A DNA stretch of 64,000 nucleotides, taken from the NCBI RefSeq assembly GCF_026013415.1, contig NZ_JAPDOK010000001.1:499342-563341 (forward strand), written 5' to 3'. Below are positions 54,202 through 62,241 of this stretch, in pieces. The notes under the pieces are model-generated. The model saw only the letters and a list, made by a program, of their open reading frames with translations, was not told the origin of the DNA and did no database searches. The stretch comes from Sphingomonas caeni. Lineage in GTDB: Bacteria; Pseudomonadota; Alphaproteobacteria; Sphingomonadales; Sphingomonadaceae. The first letter of the stretch is position 1. Each line of letters starts with the position of its first letter. A program made the position numbers and the translations under genes.

Positions 54202-54696
54202 CTAGCGCACCAGATTACGGCGAAACGCCTCGAGCCTGTCCAGCAACGCGTCAAGCAATTGCTGCTCCTTCCTAGCTCGCCGACTCCGCACTGTCACAAT
54301 AGCAGCTCCCGTAAGTGGGATCATAGCACCCATGACCTGCGCACTTGGAAAGCACAAAACCACCGCAACGCCCGCCGCCGCGGTCGCAAGATCGATCAGT
54401 TCAACCTCGGAACGAGTAGAAATAACTCTCTGCACAGTCAGCGCATAATGGAGCAATTCGTCCCGCACTCTTTGGTTTTCGCCCGTCGATAAGAGATTGA
54501 TCTGAGGAACACACTCTAGATGCTGATTTAACTGATCATGGAATTTCGCCTTCAAGAGCTTCCGCTCTGACGGCATCGCAGGAAAATCTGATATCCATTG
54601 GCCCCATTCTCCATTCTTCACAGGAGGGTGCACCGCAAGATTGCCCTTTGGAATAAGGGGATTCGAAGAAGCGCCCAAGTTCGGCTCTTTTTTCAT
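54202..54696 (-). CDS. small membrane protein of the AT-richer two-gene module
   Basis: 164 residues, no recognised family. A hydrophilic N-terminal half is followed by a C-terminal hydrophobic hairpin (residues about 105-135; VELIDLATAAAGVAVVLCFP, VMGAMIPLTGAAIVTV) and an Arg/Lys-rich tail (RSRRARKEQQLLDALLDRLE). The start overlaps the stop of the upstream gene as ATGA, so the two are translationally coupled. Base composition is clearly lower in G+C than nearly all other genes in the window. Its role is unknown. Confidence 0.6.
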   Translation of the reverse strand: MKKEPNLGASSNPLIPKGNLAVHPPVKNGEWGQWISDFPAMPSERKLLKAKFHDQLNQHLECVPQINLLSTGENQRVRDELLHYALTVQRVISTRSEVELIDLATAAAGVAVVLCFPSAQVMGAMIPLTGAAIVTVRSRRARKEQQLLDALLDRLEAFRRNLVR

Positions 54697-56264
54697 CTCC
54701 TCGCGTCATCGTCCAGCATCGCGGATAGACGAGATTTAGATCTAGCCGTATTTTTCCATGAAGACCACAGTTGAGCTACTATTAAAATAGTAGAAATTCC
54801 CGCACTGACCCCGATTAATACAGGATTTGTTACGATAATCCCAATAATTGCCCCAATAGCCGAGGCACCCAACGCCTCCGGCGCATATGAATTCAAAGCA
54901 TTCACTATAACGCGCTCTAAATTAACCAAAATATCCGTAAGTTGCCTTGATCGGCGATTGTGGTGATCGGGAACATTCGGGGCTAACGACGCTGCATCAG
55001 CAATTGCCTCCCGCGCAGCAGGCGTCAATATTCCCATTTCATCGATAGATGATGCTATTTCCAGAGCCTCTTGGGGCGAGATCAGCACTCTGCGAGAATC
55101 GGGGCCTGCCATCGCTTCGTCACGCCTCGACAAAGACAAATCAAGTGCAACTAACTGATTATGGGCTGACACGACCGCCCTTAGAGCCAAAAGAGCAGTA
55201 TAAGGAATTGGAGGCAGATCGCTATCTAAATCATTCTTAATTCGAGCAGAGAGCTCTTGGCGAAGAACCTCACCACGCTGAATTATCTGACTTGGACGCA
55301 TGTCTTCAATGGAATAACCCAATGAGTCACCGTATCGTTCAAGTGCGTGTCGCGTTGCGGTCGCCGCATTGCCCCCACATTGATCTATGGCGTAACTAAC
55401 AGATGCTAAAACTTCTCCATGTATTTCTCGAGCCTCTTCGTCTCGATTGAGGTCCACATTGCCAGCGGACGTATCAATATCTATTTTTCCCTCGGAATTA
55501 ATAAGAAAGATTGTTGCGAGCGGATTCTGAGGTTCGAGATTAAAACTGCGGGATGCCGCCTCCTTGATCCAATGAGCTATATCCGCATTTACCTCGCTCG
55601 AATCGCGATTCCAGAATTCATCTTCTTGAATCGCAAGCTGGAGGCCTATTATTTCATCTTCAGTGGGATTAATAATGAAGCCGCTATCGGATCCGATGAG
55701 GCGGCGATCATACCAAATTCGCCACACCCACGCATTTGGATCGCGAGCGAGCATGGCTGAAGTCAAGCGGGCCCAGCTGTCAACTATTTGATTGGGTGCC
55801 GAAGCCTCCCACAAGGGAAGGCATAGGAGTGCTCCAGCCTCTCTACTACGTTCAAGTGTCGCAATATCAGCGTTAAGCGCTTCCCAAAGATCAATGGCGG
55901 GAACCGCATTCACAGCGTGTTCTGTGGCCGCGCTAGCGGACAATGTGACCTCAAAGCCCGCCGCACAACGCGCAGCGTCGCTCGCTGCTGCTGCTGCGTC
56001 GCCGGCTCTACCCGGCGCGACTTCAACTGAAGCCGCCCGTAATGTTGTCGACGTTTGCGCAAAGTCATATACGCGACGGCGGCATGCGACCCAAGATATG
56101 ACCAACGCTCGAAATGCGGCTAAATGCAGACGCGAGTTGTCTTCATCGCCTACGATAGGAAGCACTCGCAGCGCCATACGGAGGGCAAGCGTTTGGGCCC
56201 ATTCACGCGGTCGGCTTTCAAGCCAAGCTCTTAAGCTAGCTGACTGTACGATCGTGTCGGGCAT
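54693..56264 (-). CDS. large helical protein with C-terminal hydrophobic hairpin (two-gene module)
   Basis: 523 residues, no recognised family. The Ala-rich N-terminal region (LRAWLESRPREWAQTLALRM; AFRALVISWVACRRRVYDFA) is a solenoid-like helical block, similar to the N-terminus of uncharacterised proteobacterial proteins I recall. The middle is mixed alpha. The C-terminus has a hydrophobic pair (about 465-505; LGASAIGAIIGIIVTNPVLI, SAGISTILIVAQLWSSW) and a basic tail. Codon use and A+T content are unlike the neighbours. An inverted repeat straddles the start codon. No nuclease, protease or kinase motif was seen. Confidence 0.6.
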   Translation of the reverse strand: MPDTIVQSASLRAWLESRPREWAQTLALRMALRVLPIVGDEDNSRLHLAAFRALVISWVACRRRVYDFAQTSTTLRAASVEVAPGRAGDAAAAASDAARCAAGFEVTLSASAATEHAVNAVPAIDLWEALNADIATLERSREAGALLCLPLWEASAPNQIVDSWARLTSAMLARDPNAWVWRIWYDRRLIGSDSGFIINPTEDEIIGLQLAIQEDEFWNRDSSEVNADIAHWIKEAASRSFNLEPQNPLATIFLINSEGKIDIDTSAGNVDLNRDEEAREIHGEVLASVSYAIDQCGGNAATATRHALERYGDSLGYSIEDMRPSQIIQRGEVLRQELSARIKNDLDSDLPPIPYTALLALRAVVSAHNQLVALDLSLSRRDEAMAGPDSRRVLISPQEALEIASSIDEMGILTPAAREAIADAASLAPNVPDHHNRRSRQLTDILVNLERVIVNALNSYAPEALGASAIGAIIGIIVTNPVLIGVSAGISTILIVAQLWSSWKNTARSKSRLSAMLDDDARR

Positions 56265-56278
56265 TGTCAGACGACACG
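56253..56278. promoter_or_regulatory. inverted repeat straddling the start codon of the module
   Basis: CGTGTCG (56253-56259) and CGACACG (56272-56278) are exact inverted arms on either side of the ATG (56262-56264). As RNA this hairpin would hide the start codon; as DNA it could be an operator. Confidence 0.45.
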
Positions 56279-56386
56279 GTGAGCGAATAGAAAACTAACC
56301 ACAAGCAAAAAAGAGTGTCGTTCGACCCGCGTCCAACGCTCCCTGAGTCTCGCGATCCATCATCAAGAGTTAGGGAGGTTTATTCT

Positions 56387-56956
56387 ATGCTCCAAATCCC
56401 CATCATCCTGGGCTCCGTCCGCGAAGGCCGCACCGCGCTCCCCGTCGGCAACTGGGTCCTCGCCCAGGCGGAATCCCGCCCCGATCTCGCCCCCGAGATC
56501 ATCGACCTCGCCGACTGGAACCTCCCTTTCTACCCCTTCTCGAAACCCCCGGCGGCCGGCAACTACACCGACCCCCTCCAGCTCAAATGGGCCGAAAAGA
56601 TCGCCGCCGCGGACGGCTTCATCCTGATCTGCCCCGAATATAATCACGGGCCCCCCGCGGTCCTCAAGAACGCGCTCGACTTCGTCTATGCCGAGTGGAA
56701 CCGCAAACCGTGCACCTTTGTCGGCTACGGCGGAAATGGCGGCGCGCGCTCGATCGAGCAGCTGCGGCTGGTGACGAGCGAGCTCCAGATGGCGCCGCTC
56801 GAGGCTTCGGTCCACATCATGGGGGTGTGGGGCAAGATCCACGACGGCATCTTCACCCCCGACGAGCGCGACGCCAAATGGCTCGCCCATCTGTTCGACG
56901 AGCTCGCCTGGTGGGGCCACGCCCTCAAGGCCGCGCGCGAGCGCCAAATCGCTTGA
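56387..56956 (+). CDS. NAD(P)H-dependent FMN reductase
   Basis: 189 residues, flavodoxin-like fold. IILGSVREGRTALPVGNWV (FMN phosphate loop), CPEYNHGPPAVLKNALDFVY and YGGNGGARSIEQLR place it in the NADPH-dependent FMN reductase family (Pfam 03358), which supplies reduced flavin or reduces quinones/metals. ATG 56387 with TAGGGAGG about 8 nt upstream; the longer frame is ignored. It is divergent from the two-gene module but clearly native in composition. Confidence 0.88.
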   Translation: MLQIPIILGSVREGRTALPVGNWVLAQAESRPDLAPEIIDLADWNLPFYPFSKPPAAGNYTDPLQLKWAEKIAAADGFILICPEYNHGPPAVLKNALDFVYAEWNRKPCTFVGYGGNGGARSIEQLRLVTSELQMAPLEASVHIMGVWGKIHDGIFTPDERDAKWLAHLFDELAWWGHALKAARERQIA

Positions 56957-57149
56957 AATGTTGGATTTCGCCTGCTGAGGTCACCGCGCCGGAGCAATCC
57001 GGCCGCTCTTTGACACCGTCGAATCAGCCGTGGAGCCACAAAGCGCGAAGCGCCGCATTGGCCTAACCTTCCCCTAACCTTCCGCACCCGCCCGCACCGC
57101 CACCAGCATGCAGACCAGGCTTACCCTGGTGCCACCTTTCGGCGCGCGC

Positions 57150-57172
57150 GGTCCGCAAAAAACACGCGGACC
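57150..57172. terminator. hairpin between the FMN reductase and AraC genes
   Basis: GGTCCGC (57150-57156) and GCGGACC (57166-57172) form a perfect 7-bp stem with an A-rich loop. A second small hairpin, ACCAGG/CCTGGT, lies at 57114-57130. Tandem CCTAACCTTCC units lie at about 57062-57082. The rest of this 265-nt gap between convergent genes shows nothing else. Confidence 0.45.
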
Positions 57173-57221
57173 AGTGTCAAGTTCGTGTCAACTTTCGCGT
57201 CCCGCGCTCCGCACACGAAAC

Positions 57222-57986
57222 CTAATCCGCCGCGAAATAGCGCCCCGGCGTCTCCCCGAACTCCGCGCGGAACGCCGCGACGAACGCGCTCGGCGTCGCA
57301 TAGCCCGCCGCCCCCGCCGCCGCCTTGACGCTCGCCCCCGCCGCCAGCCGCTCGATCGCCGCGAGCATGGCGCCGCGCCGCCGCCACCGGCCCAGGCTCA
57401 TCCCCGTCTCGGCGAGGAAGCGCCGTTCGAGCGTGCGCGGGCTCACCCCCGCCTCCTTCGCCACCGCCGCCAGCCCGGTATCGCCCCCCGAAAAGACCTG
57501 GTCGACCGCGCGCCGCGTCGCCTCGGTCCGCGGCTCGGGCAGGCCGAAGGGCGGCACCGGCGAATGGCGGATCTCGTCGAGCAGCACCCAGGCGATCGAG
57601 GTCTCGACCGAATCGCGCCGGTCGAGCATCCCCAGCGCCACCACGCGCAGGATCAGCTCGCGCAGCAGCGGCGACACGGTGATCGCCGCGCAGCTTTCCG
57701 GCAGGCCGGGCGCCACCCCCGGCGCCACATAGACCGTCCGGAACTTCGCCGCCCCCGCCGCGCGGATGCGGTGCCGCACCCCGGCAGGCACCCACACCGC
57801 CCAGCTCGACGGCACCACCCAGGATCCGCCCCCGGTGCTCACCATCAGCACCCCTTGCGAGGCATGGATCAACTGGTGCCAGCCATGGGCATGCTCCTCG
57901 ATCGTCTGGCCGGCCGCGAGGTCGCTGGCGGAGCTTCGCACCACCAGGAAAGGCTCATCGGCCGCGACTCGTCGTTTCTGCAACAT
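57222..57986 (-). CDS. AraC-family transcriptional regulator
   Basis: 254 residues. An N-terminal cupin-like ligand domain (EEHAHGWHQLIHASQGVLMV, SWAVWVPAGVRHRI) precedes the two C-terminal helix-turn-helix motifs (VAKEAGVSPRTLERRFLAET; AAGAAGYATPSAFVAAFRAE FGETPGRYF). It likely senses a small ligand and controls nearby or distant genes; the partner gene is unclear. It is convergent with the FMN reductase and divergent from the VOC protein. Confidence 0.9.
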   Translation of the reverse strand: MLQKRRVAADEPFLVVRSSASDLAAGQTIEEHAHGWHQLIHASQGVLMVSTGGGSWVVPSSWAVWVPAGVRHRIRAAGAAKFRTVYVAPGVAPGLPESCAAITVSPLLRELILRVVALGMLDRRDSVETSIAWVLLDEIRHSPVPPFGLPEPRTEATRRAVDQVFSGGDTGLAAVAKEAGVSPRTLERRFLAETGMSLGRWRRRGAMLAAIERLAAGASVKAAAGAAGYATPSAFVAAFRAEFGETPGRYFAAD

Positions 57987-58042
57987 ATATTGTCCGGATA
58001 GCGCTATTGCGGCAGCGGTACGAGCGGGATTAGCTTGCCGCT

Positions 58043-58429
58043 ATGCCAGCCAATCTCGCCTCCTTCGCGATCCATGTCGACGATATCGATCGCGCCCGCG
58101 CCTTTTACGAGGCCGTGTTCGGCTGGGAATTCGAGCCCTGGGGACCGCCCGGCTTCTACCTGATCCACACCGGCGACGAAAGCTCGCCGGGCATCCAGGG
58201 CCTGATGCACAAGCGCCAGGTCCCGCGCACGGGCACCGGCCTCAACGGGGTCGAGCCGAGCTTCGCGGTCGACGATGTCGATGCCATCGCCGCGCTCGTC
58301 ACCGCGAACGGCGGCACGATCACCATGAGCAAGGCAGTGATCCCCACCGTCGGCGCGCTGATCCGCTTCCTCGATCCCGAGGGCAACGATATCGGCGCCA
58401 TGGCCTACGAGACCCCGCCACACACTTGA
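58043..58429 (+). CDS. VOC-family (glyoxalase-like) protein
   Basis: 128 residues. Two betaalphabetabetabeta repeats: FAIHVDDIDRARAFYEAVFG, then FYLIHTGDESSPGIQGLMHK, PSFAVDDVDAIAALVTANGG and the closing FLDPEGNDIGAMAYE. This type is common beside regulators and handles small carbonyls or aromatics, but no substrate is identifiable. ATG 58043 is divergent from the AraC gene, which might regulate it. Confidence 0.85.
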   Translation: MPANLASFAIHVDDIDRARAFYEAVFGWEFEPWGPPGFYLIHTGDESSPGIQGLMHKRQVPRTGTGLNGVEPSFAVDDVDAIAALVTANGGTITMSKAVIPTVGALIRFLDPEGNDIGAMAYETPPHT

Positions 58430-58440
58430 GCCGCGCGCCC

Positions 58441-58462
58441 GTGTCTTATAGTGTTAAGACAC
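58441..58462. promoter_or_regulatory. 8-6-8 inverted repeat upstream of a small lipoprotein gene
   Basis: GTGTCTTA-TAGTGT-TAAGACAC has perfect 8-bp arms. It lies 11 nt after the VOC stop and 17-38 nt upstream of the next ATG. AT-rich sequence in its middle could overlap a -10 box, making it a likely operator. Confidence 0.55.
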
Positions 58463-58478
58463 AAACGGGAGTCGGACG

Positions 58479-58811
58479 ATGCGCTGGACGGTGGTGGGGT
58501 TGGCGTTGCTGGTGGCGGGCTGCGGCGAGAAGGTCGACAGCGATATCTCGGCAATGCTCGAAACCGATTTCCAGAAGGGCACCGTGACGATGACATGCCG
58601 CGAATCGAGCACCGGCAGCTGTCACGCGCTGTTCGTGTTCAAGGACGATGTGAAGCGGCTCGAGGTGGCGAAGGGCAGCGCCGCGACCGCGACCGACATC
58701 GTCGATTTCACCCGCTACTGCCTCGACGTCTCGGCCCCCCAGAATGGCTGCAAGCTGGCCCCCCTGGTCGAGGGCCAGCAGATCGTCCGCCGACACAGCA
58801 GCCATAACTAG
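58479..58811 (+). CDS. small putative lipoprotein (110 aa)
   Basis: A lipoprotein signal (VVGLALLVAGC, Cys about residue 15) is followed by a 95-residue mature part with four Cys (MTCRESSTGSCHALFVF; RYCLDVS; NGCKLAP), probably two disulfides. Composition is that of a genuine exported protein. No family is recognised. The ATG has GGGAGT upstream. Transcription likely depends on the inverted-repeat region just before it. Confidence 0.65.
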   Translation: MRWTVVGLALLVAGCGEKVDSDISAMLETDFQKGTVTMTCRESSTGSCHALFVFKDDVKRLEVAKGSAATATDIVDFTRYCLDVSAPQNGCKLAPLVEGQQIVRRHSSHN

Positions 58812-58831
58812 GCAGCCAACCCCAAGCCTCC

Positions 58832-58919
58832 CCGTTCGCCCTGAGCCTGTCGAAGGGCGCCCCGCCACGATCGGCTCGGCTTGTGGCTACGATCCCTTCG
58901 ACAAGCTCAGGGCGAACGG
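58832..58919. repeat. inverted pair of a TTCGCCCTGAGC-type repeat
   Basis: A 26-bp unit beginning CCGTTCGCCCTGAG (58832-58857) recurs inverted at 58894-58919 with a single mismatch, about 36 nt apart. This repeat is, to my knowledge, common between genes in proteobacteria with high GC. It sits in the gap before the GH27 stop. Confidence 0.8.
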
Positions 58920-58937
58920 TGAAGAGGATCTCCGCCG

Positions 58938-60158
58938 CTAGGGCGTCACCCGCAGCATCACCGTGCCGTGAGGCGCGACCGTCGCGGCATAGCGACCCTT
59001 GGCCTTGCCCATGTCGCGATGCGCCCACAGGTCGCGCACCTGGGCGGAAAGCGTCGCCGGATAGCCGATCTCGGGCCAGTTCACCGCGATCTCCGCGGGC
59101 GCGGCGCTGCGGTTGAACAGGATCACCGCCCGCCCTCCATCCGCCAGCGGCCGCGACCAGACCTCGAGATCGCCCTCGTCGCGCACCCGCCGTCCCTGGA
59201 TCCCCAGCGCGTCCTGGTCGACCGCGATGACCTCCTTGTTGAGCAGGATCTCGCGCGTCGCCTCGCTCATGCCCGCAACGTCGTTCCCCGCCATCAGCGG
59301 CGCCGCCATCATCGCCCACAGGCTGAAATGGCTGCGATATTCGGCATCGCTCATGCCGCCATTGCCCACCTCGAGCATGTCGGGATCGTTCCAGTGCCCC
59401 GGGCCCGCATAGGGCCAGAGCGGCTCGTTCTGGTCGACGATGACGAGCATGTTGTTCGCCCAGCTATGCTGCTGGTCCTGCTTGTCGAAGCTGTCCCAGA
59501 TATCGCCGGTGGTGCGCCACAGGTTGCCGATCCGGCTCGCCCATAGCCAAGGCTTGTTGTTGCCCCATTCGCAGATGCTCAGCACGATCGGGCGGCCCGT
59601 GGCCTTGAGCGCGTCGGACATCAGCGCATAGGCCTCCTCGGCATCGCGCGACCCCGTCGAGCACCAGTCATATTTGAGATAATCGACCCCCCAGCGCGCA
59701 TAGGTCAACGCGTCCTGAAACTCGTGCCCCTGGCTTCCGGGACGCCCGCCACAGGTCTTCATCCCCGCGTCCGAATAGATGCCGAATTTGAGGCCCTTCG
59801 AATGGATATAGTCGGCCAGCGCCTTGATGCCGGAGGGGAATTTCTGCGGGTCGGCGGTGATGAACCCATTCTCGTCGCGGGGCCCGTGCCAGCAATCGTC
59901 GATCACGACATACTGATACCCCGCATCCTTCATGCCGCTCGAGACGATCGCGTCGGCGACCCCGCGCACCACCTTCTCGTCGATGTTGCACGCGAACTTG
60001 TTCCAGCTGTTCCACCCCATGGGCGGGGTCAGCGCGAGCCCGTTGGCCACGCGCTTCGGATCGCGCGAGGGGGCCAGACGGTTGGGGTCGTCCTGCGCAT
60101 GCGCCACGGTCGGTATCGTCAGCAGCAGCGCCAGCAGCGCGCGAATCACCGCCCTCAT
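58938..60158 (-). CDS. alpha-galactosidase, GH27 family
   Basis: 406 residues. A signal peptide (VIRALLALLLTIPTVAHAQD) precedes the GH27 catalytic (beta/alpha)8 barrel: LALTPPMGWNSWNKFACNID, YQYVVIDDCWHG, YLKYDWCSTG (catalytic Asp), HWNDPDMLEVGN (acid/base Asp). A C-terminal beta-domain ends MLRVTP. It removes terminal alpha-galactose from galactomannan, raffinose or melibiose. ATG 60158 has GAGGAGAGGGA upstream. The GAAAGCGGTT motif found 55-64 nt upstream also precedes the GPH symporter. Confidence 0.93.
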   Translation of the reverse strand: MRAVIRALLALLLTIPTVAHAQDDPNRLAPSRDPKRVANGLALTPPMGWNSWNKFACNIDEKVVRGVADAIVSSGMKDAGYQYVVIDDCWHGPRDENGFITADPQKFPSGIKALADYIHSKGLKFGIYSDAGMKTCGGRPGSQGHEFQDALTYARWGVDYLKYDWCSTGSRDAEEAYALMSDALKATGRPIVLSICEWGNNKPWLWASRIGNLWRTTGDIWDSFDKQDQQHSWANNMLVIVDQNEPLWPYAGPGHWNDPDMLEVGNGGMSDAEYRSHFSLWAMMAAPLMAGNDVAGMSEATREILLNKEVIAVDQDALGIQGRRVRDEGDLEVWSRPLADGGRAVILFNRSAAPAEIAVNWPEIGYPATLSAQVRDLWAHRDMGKAKGRYAATVAPHGTVMLRVTP

Positions 60159-60212
60159 GTCCCTCTCCTCCGGTTTCGCGCAGCTTGCCCCGCGACGGCG
60201 CCGATGCAAACC

Positions 60213-60222
60213 GCTTTCAGTC
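60213..60222. promoter_or_regulatory. GAAAGCGGTT motif upstream of the GH27 gene
   Basis: On the minus strand this reads GAAAGCGGTT (60222-60213), the same 10-mer as at 8279-8288. It lies upstream of the GH27 start, inside the 3' end of the neighbouring cytochrome gene. Confidence 0.3.
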
Positions 60223-61167
60223 CTGAACGAGAAGCCGGGCGAGGCGATCGCGATTGTAGAGCGACTGCGGCTCGCCGCGGCGAAGCAGCGCGGCCAGCCG
60301 GGCGGGAAGCCGCCACACCGCGATCCGCTTGCCGATGCCGGCTGCCCCCGCATCGATCGCCAGCTGGAGATCGAGCAGCTGCCGGTCGGCCTCGCGCAGC
60401 CCCTTGCGCGCCGCTTCGAGGCCGGTGAGCGCATAGCGCTCGTCGATATCCCCCAACGCCGATCGCGCGCCCGCCAGCATCAGCCGCGCGCTGCCCCGGT
60501 CGCCGAGCCCCAGCGCATGCGCCGATGCAGCCACCGCCGCCTCGACATCGCCGAGCGCCTGTTCGAGCGTCACCGCCTCGGCGCCCTCGGCCGCGCACGG
60601 CCGGATCGCGCGCAGATAGGCGAGCAGCCCGCTCGTCGCCGCCGGACCGGGCTCGGCACCGTCGAATTCCTCGGTGACGAGCCCATGCACGAAGATCCCG
60701 AGCGCCGGGCTCCCGGGAGCGCGGCTGATCTTGCCGGGCAGCGCGAGATCGGGGATCGGGCGCGGATCGGCCACGCCATTGCCGCGATGCGAGCTCATCA
60801 GCGACGAGGTGACATCGGCGGTCCCGGGCGGGCCCGAAAGGCCGGGAAAGAAGAAGCCGGGATTGCCGCGCCCGTTGCGATGGCAGCTCGCGCAGCTCAT
60901 CCCCGCCTTGGCCGCCTGTCCGCCGAGCAGTGCCGGGGTGCGGAACGCGGTTCGCCCGATCGCCACCAGGGCGCGGTCACCGGAGGATGCCAGGCATTCG
61001 CGCGGACGCGTCGAGAGCGCATCGAGCCGCGCCTCGGCGGTAAGCCAGCGCTCGGCGCGCAGCCTCGGACGATCCGCCCTCGCAAAAGCGGCGGCCGCCA
61101 ACAGCAACAGGAAAGCGGCGCTCAGCGCACCCTTCAGCCTTGGGGTGAGTGGCCCAGCGCGATCCAA
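60217..61167 (-). CDS. mono-haem c-type cytochrome-like protein
   Basis: 316 residues. Signal peptide (ALSAAFLLLLAAAAFARA), a single CASCH haem-binding motif (residues 92-96), axial-Met candidates downstream, and a long C-terminal helical tail without a second CXXCH. It resembles the cytochrome c peroxidase/MauG group without the second haem, so peroxidase activity is doubtful. The start TTG 61167 overlaps the upstream TPR gene by 34 nt and has GGAGGAG about 8 nt upstream. It is probably co-transcribed with the TPR gene. Confidence 0.7.
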   Translation of the reverse strand: MDRAGPLTPRLKGALSAAFLLLLAAAAFARADRPRLRAERWLTAEARLDALSTRPRECLASSGDRALVAIGRTAFRTPALLGGQAAKAGMSCASCHRNGRGNPGFFFPGLSGPPGTADVTSSLMSSHRGNGVADPRPIPDLALPGKISRAPGSPALGIFVHGLVTEEFDGAEPGPAATSGLLAYLRAIRPCAAEGAEAVTLEQALGDVEAAVAASAHALGLGDRGSARLMLAGARSALGDIDERYALTGLEAARKGLREADRQLLDLQLAIDAGAAGIGKRIAVWRLPARLAALLRRGEPQSLYNRDRLARLLVQD

Positions 61168-62090
61168 CGGCGCAGCTCCTCCGCCTCGTAGCAGCCGAAT
61201 GTGCAGCTCCGGTCGAGCAAGGCGAGATTGGCGCGCGCGCCCCTCAGGTCGCCCCGCTCGACCTTGAGCTCGCCATAATATTCGAGCGCGCCGCGATGCA
61301 GCGGATAGACCCGAAGCGCTGCGCGGTAATAGCCCTCGGCGACATCATAGCGCCCCAGCTTGCGGTTCGCGAAGCCGAGATAGGTGAGGATGTCCGGGTG
61401 CGGGCCGAAGCTCAGCCGCGCCGCCTCGAGCGACACGATCGCGTCGGCATAGCGATGCTCGTTGATCAGCGAGACCGCCTCCAGATAGTCGAGATCGCCG
61501 CGCGCGGCGTCGGGCAGCATCAGGCCGAGGCCCGGAGGCGCTGCGGTCGCCGGGGCGGCCGGCGCTGCCTCCGTGGCGGCGGGCGCGGCGATCGCGGCGT
61601 CGATGTCAGCGATCGCTGCCTTCAGCGCGTCGGCATCGGCGCAGCCCTCGCCACAGGCCGTAAGCTTGCCCTGCAACCAGTCGCGCTGCGCGGCCGCCCC
61701 CGCCGTGTCGCCCAGCTTCGCGCGGGTCAGTCCCAATTGGCGCCGCGCCGGGATCATGTTCGCGTTGTAGCGCACCGCCTTCTGGAAATAGCTCGAAGCC
61801 GCCTTGTCGTCGCCCGTGCCCGCCGCGGCGAGCCCGGCGAGAAAATTGGTGTTGGCATCGTTGGGCGCGACGGTCAGCACGTTGCGGAAGGCCTTGAGCG
61901 CGCCCTTGAAATCATTGTTCTGCAGCGCCGCGATGCCCTTGCGATATTCGGCCGCGGCATCGTAATTGCCCGCGCTCGCGCTCGGCGACATGCCCCCGCC
62001 TCCCCCACCGCCGCCGGTGTCCGAGGCAATGGCCGGCATGCCGATGAACAAAAGGGCGGCGAGCCCGGCGGAAAGATGCAGCTGGCGCAT
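61134..62090 (-). CDS. exported TPR protein
   Basis: 318 residues. A signal peptide (AGLAALLFIGMPAIASDT) and an oligo-Gly stretch are followed by a TPR solenoid (about 42-130 and 200-300; AAEYRKGIAALQNNDFKGAL, YFQKAVRYNANMIPARRQLG, YYRAALRVYPLHRGALEYYG). An Ala/Pro-rich linker with two Cys pairs (ACGEGCAD; CTFGCY) lies between and after. It probably acts as a periplasmic scaffold. The stop overlaps the cytochrome gene, suggesting a joint redox or assembly role. Confidence 0.75.
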   Translation of the reverse strand: MRQLHLSAGLAALLFIGMPAIASDTGGGGGGGGMSPSASAGNYDAAAEYRKGIAALQNNDFKGALKAFRNVLTVAPNDANTNFLAGLAAAGTGDDKAASSYFQKAVRYNANMIPARRQLGLTRAKLGDTAGAAAQRDWLQGKLTACGEGCADADALKAAIADIDAAIAAPAATEAAPAAPATAAPPGLGLMLPDAARGDLDYLEAVSLINEHRYADAIVSLEAARLSFGPHPDILTYLGFANRKLGRYDVAEGYYRAALRVYPLHRGALEYYGELKVERGDLRGARANLALLDRSCTFGCYEAEELRRWIALGHSPQG

Positions 62091-62166
62091 GGGAAGGCTC
62101 CTCTCGCGAGCGGTACGCGCGTGTTAGCATGCCGGGCGAGTCGCTCAAAGCGGCGATGCTCGACAC

Positions 62167-62188
62167 GTGTATTATTCATATGATACAC
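62167..62188. promoter_or_regulatory. GTGTAT-N10-ATACAC inverted repeat before the TelA-family gene
   Basis: GTGTAT (62167-62172) and ATACAC (62183-62188) are exact inverted arms around an AT-rich centre, in the 151-nt divergent gap between the TPR gene and the TelA-family gene. Likely an operator or promoter element. Confidence 0.45.
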
Positions 62189-62241
62189 TTGAAGGTGGCG
62201 GCGATCCTCGTATCTAGGTCCCGCAGCGTGGAGACAGACAG

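Noticed and set aside
54202..56264. Prophage or integrative element carrying the two-gene module
   Set aside because: No integrase, tRNA target, phage structural gene or direct-repeat ends were seen; the module is bounded by native genes within about 75-120 nt on each side.
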